Assembly: GCA_016844955.1 (NCBI GenBank)
Contig: JAERTH010000085.1
Span: 1 to 64,000 of the forward strand
Length of the DNA: 64,000 nt
Reading direction: 5' to 3'
Source of the DNA: Fidelibacterota bacterium
Lineage (GTDB): Bacteria; Fidelibacterota; UBA8477; JABMPR01
The position numbers were made by a program, and so were the translations under genes. The notes below the pieces were generated by a model. That model did not search any database and was not told where the DNA came from. It was given only the letters and a program-made list of their open reading frames with translations. This document shows positions 1 through 7,522 of this stretch, piece by piece; the first letter of the stretch is position 1, and each line of letters opens with the position of its first letter.

Positions 1-875
1 GCAGCATAGGCTAAGGCCAACCTTTCTCCACCATTTGACTTCAGAGTGGCAAAGTCTGAGTCTTGTGCCAATTCAGTAACAATTCCCACAGAGTCAAATG
101 AGACAAAGTCGAAATTGTAGGCAACCACTGTATTCAGGACACTTTTAAGACCATATAAACCCATTTCTAGGGCGAAAATTTCGGTTAGATCAATCTCAAT
201 TGGATCTGATTCTGGTTCACCCTGCATGGCTGGACTCACTATAAACACATAATCTGTGGAGTCATCGATTGCATCCAATGCTTCAAGGCTTGATTCAATC
301 ACGGGCAGAAACAAACTATCAACCAGACCCTGGAACTGACTAAACTGAGGCACATCATCTATGCTCATTTTAGCCATGGCCATAGGCGCTTCAATAAATG
401 GAGCCAGCGGCAGACGCATGCCATCCAAGCTCAAAGGTAGCCCAAACCCATGTTTACCCATGGTCCCCTGGGAGCCTTCAACCAGAAAAGGTTCATTTAC
501 ATCAAAATAGGATTCCCAGCTCAAGATCATATCCTGCAGGTCAGGATCCTGGGACAGCATAACGAACCCTGTCAATGCCAGCCCAAAATTCGCATCATTG
601 TTTCGATGATCCAATTCGTGGGCGTTAACATAGTACCCATAGGGTACACCGAAATCCAGCAGGTCCATCATCTCCTGGGCTTCTCCAGGTTCTGCGTTTA
701 CCATGTCACTCATTAGATCTTCCAATGCAGCGTTGGCAGTATTGACCGCAAGTATTGCAGCTGTGGAATCTTCCGATGAAACAGCATCTGGATCCACATC
801 CTCACATCCAAGCATTGAAAAGACCGCTATCCCCATTATTGCCACGGTCATCATAAGTATTTTGTTATATTTCAT
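1..875 (-). CDS. Putative lipoprotein, 3' end outside the window
   Basis: Reading from ATG at 873-875, 291 codons run open to the window edge, so the C terminus is missing. The start follows a strong ribosome binding site (GGAAGGGGAG). Residues 1-23 form a short basic and hydrophobic signal peptide ending in MLGC, giving a probable lipidated Cys24. The mature part is acidic (EDVDPDAVSSED) and then predicted alpha-helical and globular, with no motif I recognise. It has no catalytic signature and no repeats that I can see. Likely a cell-envelope lipoprotein of unknown function. A 149-bp gap separates it from the next gene upstream, so it may have its own promoter, although I could not identify one. 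Confidence 0.75.
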   Translation of the reverse strand, partial: MKYNKILMMTVAIMGIAVFSMLGCEDVDPDAVSSEDSTAAILAVNTANAALEDLMSDMVNAEPGEAQEMMDLLDFGVPYGYYVNAHELDHRNNDANFGLALTGFVMLSQDPDLQDMILSWESYFDVNEPFLVEGSQGTMGKHGFGLPLSLDGMRLPLAPFIEAPMAMAKMSIDDVPQFSQFQGLVDSLFLPVIESSLEALDAIDDSTDYVFIVSPAMQGEPESDPIEIDLTEIFALEMGLYGLKSVLNTVVAYNFDFVSFDSVGIVTELAQDSDFATLKSNGGERLALAYA

Positions 876-1024
876 TTTTCTCCCCTTCCGAGGTTAATTG
901 CATCTTCACCTTAAAATGTAGCCGTTGTACCAGGAGCTGATTTGAGCCTGGACACAATGACATATGCATGTGATCTACATCCTGGTCGAACAAATCTCAG
1001 AATAAACGCTGTAATATAGTAAAA

Positions 1025-1801
1025 TTATTGGTCACGGTGTACAACCGTTGCGGCGGCTTGTTTGGTTGGAAATATGATCATATCAGCAATTTGAACATGG
1101 GCGGGACGGCTGGCGGCAAAAAGTACTGCTTCTGCGATATCTTCAGCTACCAGGGCTTCTAAACCTGCATATACTGCAGTTGCTTTCTCTCTGTCACCCT
1201 TGAACCGGACTGTACTGAACTCAGTGTCAACCAAACCCGGTGAAATTGCTGTTACCCGTAAATCTGTTGACACCACATCCATTCGTAAACTTTTGGTAAG
1301 CGCATCAACGGCATGCTTGCTGGCACAATAGACACTTCCACCTGGATAGGCTTCATGCCCGGCTATGGAAGAAATGTTGATTACATGCCCCGATTTAGCT
1401 TTAACCATTTGGGGCACCACTGTCCTTACAAAGTTTAGAACACCCTTCACATTGGTGTCCAGCATGATATCTACATCATTGCCTGGAGTTTCATGGGCTT
1501 TTTCCACCCCCAGAACGAGTCCGGCATTATTAACAAGAATATCAATCTTATTCATATTTGCAGGTAGTGCTGCTAAAGTTTTTTCCACAGCTTTAGAATC
1601 ACGTACATCCAGCTCACAAGGTACTACCTGTACTGTATACTCCTTCTTAAGGCATTCAGCTAGTTTTTGTAATCGATTCAACCTGCGGGCTGTGATGATC
1701 AGGTTCGCACCAGATTTGGCAAAGAGGTGGGCACAAGCTTCTCCGATACCGGCGCTGGCTCCAGTAATTAGAACTGTTTTATCGTTCAGAATTGTTGACA
1801 T
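1025..1801 (-). CDS. ydfG: YdfG-like NADP-dependent short-chain dehydrogenase
   Basis: Classical short-chain dehydrogenase/reductase of 258 aa. The nucleotide-binding TGASAGIG motif is at 13-20, NNAG at 91-94, and the catalytic Ser145, Tyr158 and Lys162 (YCASK) are all present. The C-terminal stretch (SPGLVDTEFSTVRFKG, then PAHVQIADMIIFPT and the end VVHRDQ) closely resembles E. coli YdfG, which oxidises serine and other 3-hydroxy acids with NADP+. Substrate here is inferred only from that resemblance. The start overlaps the end of the upstream symporter gene by 23 bp, which suggests translational coupling, with GGAAA a few bases before the ATG. It is the last gene of a five-gene minus-strand operon. 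Confidence 0.85.
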   Translation of the reverse strand: MSTILNDKTVLITGASAGIGEACAHLFAKSGANLIITARRLNRLQKLAECLKKEYTVQVVPCELDVRDSKAVEKTLAALPANMNKIDILVNNAGLVLGVEKAHETPGNDVDIMLDTNVKGVLNFVRTVVPQMVKAKSGHVINISSIAGHEAYPGGSVYCASKHAVDALTKSLRMDVVSTDLRVTAISPGLVDTEFSTVRFKGDREKATAVYAGLEALVAEDIAEAVLFAASRPAHVQIADMIIFPTKQAAATVVHRDQ

Positions 1802-3176
1802 GTGTTGGTTTCCATTTTGTATGGTTAAACAGACTCAATATGATCAGACTGCTAAATATTCCTGGATAGAATGGTTCAATGCCCCAAAAGTAACTCCACT
1901 GGTCGACTTTTGCAAAAAGGAACCAGAGGATTGCAGATAGTGGGGGTATGATCAGGTTTAGCTTCACTGAGATCGGTGTCATGGGTCGATTTGCTATACT
2001 AAGGAGGGTGGGTGCTAGTAGTGCTGGTATGGCAATGGTTCCGAAGGTATACCATAGTGAAACAACTGATGGCAGCCATATGGCCATCAATATTCCCACG
2101 CATAGGACGGCTATCATTCCGTATTTTGTAAGAGAAGTTTCAGATATTTTCGAGAATCGATCTAATCCACCCAGAACATCCTTTCCAAGGGTAATTCCTG
2201 AGATAAGGGTGTTACTATCAAGCGTAGACATCACTGTTGACAGAATTGCTATATAGAAAAGACCCTGAAGGCCAACCGGAAGGATATTTTGTCCCAGGAC
2301 GAGGAAAGCCTGAGATGTTATCGTATCGGATGGGAGATAGGAAAAGGCATATAGTCCAGTGAGGGTTGTCATAAAATCGAAGATAAACCAGAATCCTACA
2401 GCCCACAGAATTCCACGTTTGGCTACCTCAGGATTAGCTGTCGCATAAACACGTTGATGAAATCCGGGATCCACCAGGGTCCAGGATCCGATAAAAAACC
2501 AGACCACTATATAGGCAATGCTATTACCGCCGGTGAGTGACCGATGGGAGGGTGGCAATGTGCTCCAAAGTGAAATGGGGTTCATGTACTTTAAACTGAG
2601 AACCATTAGGATTATAAGGAATCCAAGAAACATAAGTACAAACTGTAACCTGTCAGTTTTAACCACTGAGGAGAACCCGCCATTAAAGATGTAGACTAGA
2701 GAGAATAAGGTCCCCAATACAATTGACATGTTAAGTGGTAAACCAACAAAGAAGTTTAAAAGTAAACCCAGTGTTAATATGTATGGGGCTGGACTTGCCA
2801 GCAGGAGAACCCATATAGAAGCCAATCTTCCTGCACTGCGGCCATAATCTCTGACCATAATTTCGGGAAGAGAGTTGACCTCTAATTTACGTGCACGTTT
2901 TGCCACCAGGAGGGCAAACGCTATTCCGAAGACATAATAGGGTAGACCAAAAATTACCCAGTTGGAAATCCCGTAGCTGGTGCTATACTCACTCACCCCC
3001 AGGATACCACCGTACCAAGTTGAGACCAGTGTCATTACGAAAGCTGGAAGGGTTAGCTTGCGTCCCATGACCAGGTAGTCAGAACTACTCCTGGATTTGT
3101 TCCTTGTATATCCAATGGTAAAAACCACCATCAAGTACACTGCAATTATGCTTATATCGATGAAATGGAGAGTCAT
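1779..3176 (-). CDS. Sodium:solute symporter (SSS) family transporter
   Basis: 465-aa polytopic inner membrane protein with about 13 hydrophobic segments. The N-terminal part (IDISIIAVYLMVVFTIGY, then SSSDYLVMGRKL) and the segment SSVVKTDRLQFVLMF are typical of the SSS family (PutP/SglT type), which couples Na+ entry to import of small organic solutes. Length fits the short branch of the family. The solute cannot be told from the sequence. It lies 16 bp after thiN and overlaps the YdfG-like gene, so an operon role in nutrient uptake linked to 3-hydroxy acid metabolism is possible but unproven. Confidence 0.85.
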   Translation of the reverse strand: MTLHFIDISIIAVYLMVVFTIGYTRNKSRSSSDYLVMGRKLTLPAFVMTLVSTWYGGILGVSEYSTSYGISNWVIFGLPYYVFGIAFALLVAKRARKLEVNSLPEIMVRDYGRSAGRLASIWVLLLASPAPYILTLGLLLNFFVGLPLNMSIVLGTLFSLVYIFNGGFSSVVKTDRLQFVLMFLGFLIILMVLSLKYMNPISLWSTLPPSHRSLTGGNSIAYIVVWFFIGSWTLVDPGFHQRVYATANPEVAKRGILWAVGFWFIFDFMTTLTGLYAFSYLPSDTITSQAFLVLGQNILPVGLQGLFYIAILSTVMSTLDSNTLISGITLGKDVLGGLDRFSKISETSLTKYGMIAVLCVGILMAIWLPSVVSLWYTFGTIAIPALLAPTLLSIANRPMTPISVKLNLIIPPLSAILWFLFAKVDQWSYFWGIEPFYPGIFSSLIILSLFNHTKWKPTHVNNSER

Positions 3177-3192
3177 AAGTGAATACTGTTAC

Positions 3193-3831
3193 TTACTGAT
3201 ACACAGCAATATAGACACATCCATTAGCAAGACTGAATTGTGGGTCATTGATCAATGCAACATTACTCTGGCTGACTGGAGCATCGGAGGATGAGAAATT
3301 TGTTATTTCCCATTTCAAACCCCTAGATTGAAGCCCTTGATAGTCACTGACTGGAAGGACACTTAAAATATTGTCTTTTATGACTTTCAGGTCAGGTTGT
3401 ATACTTGAAGTAAACCGGCCGATAATTTCTCTGCAATGACGACCATCAATGGAAATTTCCCGCTTGAAAATAACTTTTACCGAATGTGGCAGAGATGCAC
3501 ATATATGCAGGTTGTTTAACATATGGTCAACCCGACCACCACCAGCACCTAACAGATTCAATGAATCAACTTCATATTTTTTATGGATGTAATGCAAAGC
3601 TTTCTGTAAATCTGTGAGATTTTGATCATTGACTTTTACAATTTGAACCTGATCATTAAAACTCACACTCAATGAATCAAGATCACCAATAACGATATCT
3701 GGGAGTCGTGTTTTATTTCTAAAAACATTTGCTCCCCCATCCACAGCAATCACTAGATCAGCATCTGCTATTTCCGCGTTTAGCAATTCATCGCCGGGTC
3801 GATCCCCAGAAAGGATAAGTAAAATCTTCAT
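3193..3831 (-). CDS. thiN: Thiamine pyrophosphokinase
   Basis: 212-aa cytoplasmic enzyme that converts thiamine plus ATP to thiamine diphosphate. Family signatures are clear: DGGAN at 31-35 and GDLDS at 49-53 for nucleotide and magnesium binding, then LLGAGGGRVDHMLNN (LGAxGGRxDH) in the middle. Length matches bacterial ThiN. It sits 6 bp after the nucleoside kinase and 16 bp before the symporter gene. A thiamine importer role for that symporter cannot be excluded, but no TPP riboswitch was seen upstream. Confidence 0.92.
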   Translation of the reverse strand: MKILLILSGDRPGDELLNAEIADADLVIAVDGGANVFRNKTRLPDIVIGDLDSLSVSFNDQVQIVKVNDQNLTDLQKALHYIHKKYEVDSLNLLGAGGGRVDHMLNNLHICASLPHSVKVIFKREISIDGRHCREIIGRFTSSIQPDLKVIKDNILSVLPVSDYQGLQSRGLKWEITNFSSSDAPVSQSNVALINDPQFSLANGCVYIAVYQ

Positions 3832-3837
3832 GGTGGG

Positions 3838-5259
3838 TTAATAAGTAAAGTAACTCTTGCCGATAAACTCGCGCAGAATGGATGTCCCTGGGACATGTCG
3901 ATCAGGAATAGAATGAAACAGAGACATGAGCGTTATAAGTCTTTCACGTATCGTATTTTTAGATGCTGCCTTTAAGAGGGGCATGGCATATCTCTTCAGA
4001 ATGGAAAGCTCATAAATGAGTGCAGAGTTAAACATGGCGTCAGCTTGCTCCTGAAACGGAAAAATGTTTCTTAATTCTCCATGCCGGACAGAATTCCATC
4101 GACCAATTGTATCGTCAGCACTGTAACCTCGGTAGTGATGATCTCTTACTATTCTGCGAATCAGTCGGCCATCTGATGTGGATACAGGATGAGTGTTATC
4201 AATGTTAAGCTGCGTTAATGCACTTATATACACACGATAGAAGCTCTCTGAGGGTAACCCTTGGTGAATTATAGGGTTTAGACCATGGATGCCTTCAAAG
4301 ATTAAGACTTCACCCTCATCTAACCACATCGTGTCCTTTAATATCTCCTGTTTACCTTCCACAAAGTTATACCGACGCTTAAAAACAGGTTGTCCATAGA
4401 TAAGTTGCTTAATTTCACGTTGCAACGTTGGGAGATCAATGCAGTCGACATTTTCAAAATCCAACGTTCCATCCGCTTGCGGAGTAATTTTATCCCGATC
4501 CAGGAAGTAGTCATCCATAGATAGATATCGAGATCGAATTCCATTGACGGCCAGGTGAATTGCCAGGCGCTTGGTAAAGGTAGTTTTTCCAGAGGAGGAG
4601 GGACCGGCCACAAAAATTATCCGCATACCCTTGCGTTTTGCTATATCATCTGATAGCGCTGCTATTCGCTTTTCATGAAGCCCTTCTGCCACCCAGATTA
4701 ATTGTTTAAAACCTTGTTCAACAATTTGCTTATTCAAGTCGTGGATGGAAGATACTTTGAGAATGCGTCCCCATTTCTCATGCTCCTTCATCATTTGAAA
4801 CAGTTTGGGTGAGTCTGCAAAAGAACCTATTCCTGCGCCATTCTCTCCAATTCTCAATAAAAAACCACGATCATACCCAATCAGGGAGAATTGTGGAATC
4901 GCGGACAAATCCAAATTTGTAAATTCATAGGATGCTGAAATGTGTTCATCCAGGATAAGAACTGGTGGTCGAACTGTATTTATGCGTGGCGTCATGAGGT
5001 GCTTCCAGTCATCTGGTTTGGCATCTCTGATTTTGATGTGCTTATAGTTTGTTTGCAGTTCCACCATCTTGTTCTGGATTTCAGCCAGTTCAGCAGGACT
5101 GATCTTTTTTTGTTCCTTGAGAACACAATAGTATCCATCACCAAAAGAATGATCTATTATGAGGGTGCGTTTATTTGAATAAATACTCCTGATGGCAGCT
5201 GACATAAGAAAAATTACAGAACGGGTTCTGTGGCGATATGATTCAATTTTATTGCTCAT
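3838..5259 (-). CDS. Uridine kinase-like nucleoside kinase with N-terminal extension
   Basis: 473-aa protein. The C-terminal half is a uridine kinase-like P-loop domain: Walker A GPSSSGKT at 219-226, then YLSMDDYFLDRD and FEGIHGLNP, all as in Udk. The N-terminal ~215 residues match the extension seen in nucleoside kinases of Bacteroidota and Firmicutes, which in longer versions begins with a TGS-like domain; here that first domain seems short or absent. Predicted reaction is ATP-dependent phosphorylation of a nucleoside; the exact substrate is not deducible. Start ATG overlaps the stop of the PpiC-like gene (ATGA), indicating coupling. Confidence 0.82.
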   Translation of the reverse strand: MSNKIESYRHRTRSVIFLMSAAIRSIYSNKRTLIIDHSFGDGYYCVLKEQKKISPAELAEIQNKMVELQTNYKHIKIRDAKPDDWKHLMTPRINTVRPPVLILDEHISASYEFTNLDLSAIPQFSLIGYDRGFLLRIGENGAGIGSFADSPKLFQMMKEHEKWGRILKVSSIHDLNKQIVEQGFKQLIWVAEGLHEKRIAALSDDIAKRKGMRIIFVAGPSSSGKTTFTKRLAIHLAVNGIRSRYLSMDDYFLDRDKITPQADGTLDFENVDCIDLPTLQREIKQLIYGQPVFKRRYNFVEGKQEILKDTMWLDEGEVLIFEGIHGLNPIIHQGLPSESFYRVYISALTQLNIDNTHPVSTSDGRLIRRIVRDHHYRGYSADDTIGRWNSVRHGELRNIFPFQEQADAMFNSALIYELSILKRYAMPLLKAASKNTIRERLITLMSLFHSIPDRHVPGTSILREFIGKSYFTY

Positions 5260-5531
5260 CTCTCACCGGTTTTCTTGATAATATGATATCCAAACTGAGT
5301 CGAAATTGGTTTTGAGGGACGATTACGTGGCATTTTTCGAACCGCTTCTTCAAAAGGTTTTACCATTTTTCCCGTACCAAACCACCCAAGATCACCACCT
5401 TTTGATTTGCTGGGGCAGGTAGAATACTCTTTTGAGAGTTGTTCAAATCGAGCGCCACTCTGAATACGCTTATATATTTGATCTGCTAAACTTCTATTTT
5501 TTACCAGTATATGGCTGGCTCTCCACTCCAT
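5256..5531 (-). CDS. Parvulin-type peptidyl-prolyl isomerase
   Basis: A 91-aa single-domain parvulin. Family landmarks are ASHILV at 5-10, GGDLGWF at 45-51 and the C-terminal FGYHIIK at 80-86. There is no signal peptide and no SurA/PrsA-type chaperone arm, so it is likely a cytoplasmic enzyme of the same size as E. coli PpiC. It catalyses cis-trans isomerisation of prolyl bonds. It is the first gene of the minus-strand operon ending with the YdfG-like gene, and overlaps the nucleoside kinase start by 4 bp. Confidence 0.9.
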   Translation of the reverse strand: MEWRASHILVKNRSLADQIYKRIQSGARFEQLSKEYSTCPSKSKGGDLGWFGTGKMVKPFEEAVRKMPRNRPSKPISTQFGYHIIKKTGER

Positions 5532-5652
5532 AAGCTCTCCTTCGTAACCTTCATTTCACAGGAGCGCAAGATATAGTTTATGATGAATAAAGCAATGCAT
5601 CCGTACAGGAGACACATTGACGCGATTCATACTTTCTAGGTGAACACCAGAG

Positions 5653-5681
5653 TTGCTATTGACATGTAACAAGGCTATAAT
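5653..5681 (+). promoter_or_regulatory. Predicted sigma70-type promoter of the AhpD-like gene
   Basis: TTGCTA (5653-5658) and a perfect TATAAT (5676-5681) are separated by 17 bp, which would start transcription near 5688, about 35 nt before the ATG. The same TTGCTA-17 bp layout is found before tRNA-Pro in this window. A TTGACA at 5659-5664 also lies here but is only 11 bp from the -10. Confidence 0.5.
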
Positions 5682-5723
5682 GGACTTAAGCAGACCCATT
5701 AAACCTGACAATCCGGAGACTCC

Positions 5724-6269
5724 ATGGCATTTATCAACTACCTACCACCAGATGAAATTCCAGCAAAAGACAGGGTCCACGATTCAGATCATATCTTGAG
5801 AATTCATGGTGTACATAGTAGGGTGATGAAACTCCACTACGATCTTTACAAGGAGCTCATGTATGCCAAAGGTCCACTTTCGCGAATTCAGCGAGAAATG
5901 ATTGCAGTGGTAGTTTCCGCAGTTAATGAATGCCACTACTGAATTGAACATCACGGAGCGGGCCTCCGTCGGCTATTAAGTTCTAAGGGTATTCCTGATA
6001 CAGAACAGGATGTGCTGATCAGCGCATTGGTGGAGGACCAGACTTCCAGTAGTTTAGATGAACGGGATATAACAATGCTCAAATATGTAGTCAAACTCAC
6101 TCACAAGCCCGCTTCAATATCTGGTGATAATATTGAACAGTTAAGCACATGCAATTTTGATCATCTCGCCATTCATGATATTTGTGCGATTACAGCATAT
6201 TTTGGATTTGTAAATCGAATTGCAGATGGTCTGGGAGTGGAGCTGGAAGCACGCTTCAAATCTGGATAG
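5724..6269 (+). CDS. Probable selenoprotein: AhpD-like peroxidase with CxxU motif
   Basis: One 181-residue reading frame interrupted by a single in-frame TGA (5940-5942, codon 73). Both halves belong to the same AhpD-like/peroxidase-related family: before the TGA comes LSRIQREMIAVVVSAVNECHY, after it IEHHGAGLRRLL. In homologues this site is CxYCxxHH, so TGA replaces the second cysteine of the redox CxxC. Numbering matches M. tuberculosis AhpD exactly: Glu58, Cys70, position 73 and His77 correspond to Glu118, Cys130, Cys133 (peroxidatic) and His137. A hairpin suited to act as SECIS follows. Predicted role is reduction of organic hydroperoxides with a CxxU centre. ATG follows GGAG; the gene stands alone on the plus strand and converges on the beta-lactamase-family gene 8 bp away. 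Alternatives are a nonsense mutation or a sequencing error, but no other lesion is present. Confidence 0.75.
5940..5969 (+). promoter_or_regulatory. UGA selenocysteine codon with candidate bacterial SECIS hairpin
   Basis: UGA at 5940-5942 is followed by a perfect 6-bp stem, ACGGAG (5953-5958) with CTCCGT (5964-5969), closing a 5-nt loop CGGGC. The apical loop starts 16 nt after the UGA and has G as its second base. As I recall the bacterial SECIS model, it needs an upper stem of 4-16 bp, a G in the first two loop bases and 16-37 nt spacing, so this fits, at the short end of the spacing. SelB binding is inferred. Confidence 0.6.
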
Positions 6270-6277
6270 AACTTCAG

Positions 6278-7312
6278 TTATGGTAGAAATAAATCAGCAA
6301 TATTTTCAGCCAGGTACTGAACACCTGGATCCCGACGATTGGTGAATATGATAATTGTAAGTTCTGAATCAGGGAATCGCTGATACACGTTCCTGAAACC
6401 ACATGTCCCACCAGTGTGGCTTACTCGACGCACCCCTTTATAATCTTCAATGCGCCAGCCGCATCCGTAGTTCTCCAACCAGGGCGTAAAGGCAGAATCT
6501 ATACTGGCATTGGAAATAATTTCTGAACCATATAGAGCTTGATCCCACTTATACATATCCTGTAAGGAACTGTATATTCCACCATCACCCAAGACTGAAG
6601 AGGTAAGGCTCTGGTCGCTAAGTCTAACCGACCTTCCATCAACATGATAACCATAGGCTCTTTTGCTTATAACATTTTTTCCCTTTACAAACGCCAACGT
6701 ATGATCCATACCCAACGGTGTAAATATATGTTTATCTAAATAATCCTGAAATGGCATCCCGGATACGCGCTCTACAGTCAAGGCCAATATTGCATAACCA
6801 CCATTGCTATAACTGTATTCATTTCCTGGCTCATAATAAGTACTATCCTGTGTTAAGATTAATTCCAAAACATCAAGATCATGTAGAGCGACGGTCAGGG
6901 TATCTGGTAGTATGGCTTCATAATCAACCAGACCGGAAGTATGATGTAACAGGTGTCCGTAGGTAATTTTTTCAGCATAGACTGGAAATTCTGGAAATAT
7001 ATGAGATAGTCTAGTATTAAAATTAATCTCACCGGCTTCAATCAGTTGCAATATTGCCATGGCGGTAAATTGCTTGGTGACCGAGGCCAATCTGAAATTT
7101 GTACTGTCTGTAACATGGATTCCACGCTCTAAATCGGCAAATCCATAACTCTTGTTAACAAGGATTTCACCTTTTTGAATGACCATAACCGCTGCGCCGG
7201 GAACCCGCCCTTGATAATCATGAAATAGTTTATCAATCTCAGTAGTAGGGATTGTATTACAACTCATTAACAATAGGAAGAAAATTACGCCTGACAATAA
7301 TCTTGATTTCAT
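6278..7312 (-). CDS. Serine beta-lactamase/class C PBP-like hydrolase, lipoprotein
   Basis: 344 aa. An N-terminal signal ends in LLMSC, giving a probable lipidated Cys18. The catalytic motifs of the beta-lactamase/transpeptidase-like fold are all visible: Ser77-Val-Thr-Lys80 (SxxK), Tyr168-Ser-Asn170 (YxN) and HTGG at 299-302. HTGG in place of KTG is usual for esterase- or peptidase-like members of class C (family S12), so a peptidase or esterase role is as likely as beta-lactam hydrolysis. Single gene, convergent with the selenoprotein gene and divergent from the adenylate cyclase. Likely anchored to an envelope membrane. Confidence 0.88.
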   Translation of the reverse strand: MKSRLLSGVIFFLLLMSCNTIPTTEIDKLFHDYQGRVPGAAVMVIQKGEILVNKSYGFADLERGIHVTDSTNFRLASVTKQFTAMAILQLIEAGEINFNTRLSHIFPEFPVYAEKITYGHLLHHTSGLVDYEAILPDTLTVALHDLDVLELILTQDSTYYEPGNEYSYSNGGYAILALTVERVSGMPFQDYLDKHIFTPLGMDHTLAFVKGKNVISKRAYGYHVDGRSVRLSDQSLTSSVLGDGGIYSSLQDMYKWDQALYGSEIISNASIDSAFTPWLENYGCGWRIEDYKGVRRVSHTGGTCGFRNVYQRFPDSELTIIIFTNRRDPGVQYLAENIADLFLP

Positions 7313-7350
7313 CTTTCTGCTCCGAGACTAACAGTGAAACTCATTTCGTG

Positions 7351-7378
7351 TGTATATACTATAAATTTGAACAGTCAA
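7351..7378 (-). promoter_or_regulatory. Predicted promoter of the S12 hydrolase gene
   Basis: On the minus strand, TTGACT (7373-7378) and TATACA (7351-7356) are spaced by 16 bp, about 40 bp before the start codon at 7312. The rest of 7313-7522 is AT-rich and holds the divergent cyclase leader, for which no clear promoter was found; TTGAAA at 7446-7451 with CATTAT 17 bp on is a weak candidate. Confidence 0.4.
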
Positions 7379-7522
7379 AGGCAAGTCATAGGGGGAGTGA
7401 TTCTTGAAGAAGAAATGTTATTTATTCTATTCCATCCATCTATCGTTGAAATTAATATTAATCCATCTCATTATTATAGTTGACATGGCCAGGTCATTTC
7501 AAGTCCAAGGAGTAGTTCAGCA

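Noticed and set aside
5659..5681. TTGACA at 5659-5664 as the -35 box for TATAAT at 5676-5681
   Set aside because: The spacer is only 11 bp; TTGCTA at 5653-5658 gives 17 bp.
5724..5942. Taking 5724-5942 and 6012-6269 as two separate small genes
   Set aside because: They are one frame of one family, split by a single TGA with no other damage, and the gap between them encodes conserved residues (IEHHGAGL).
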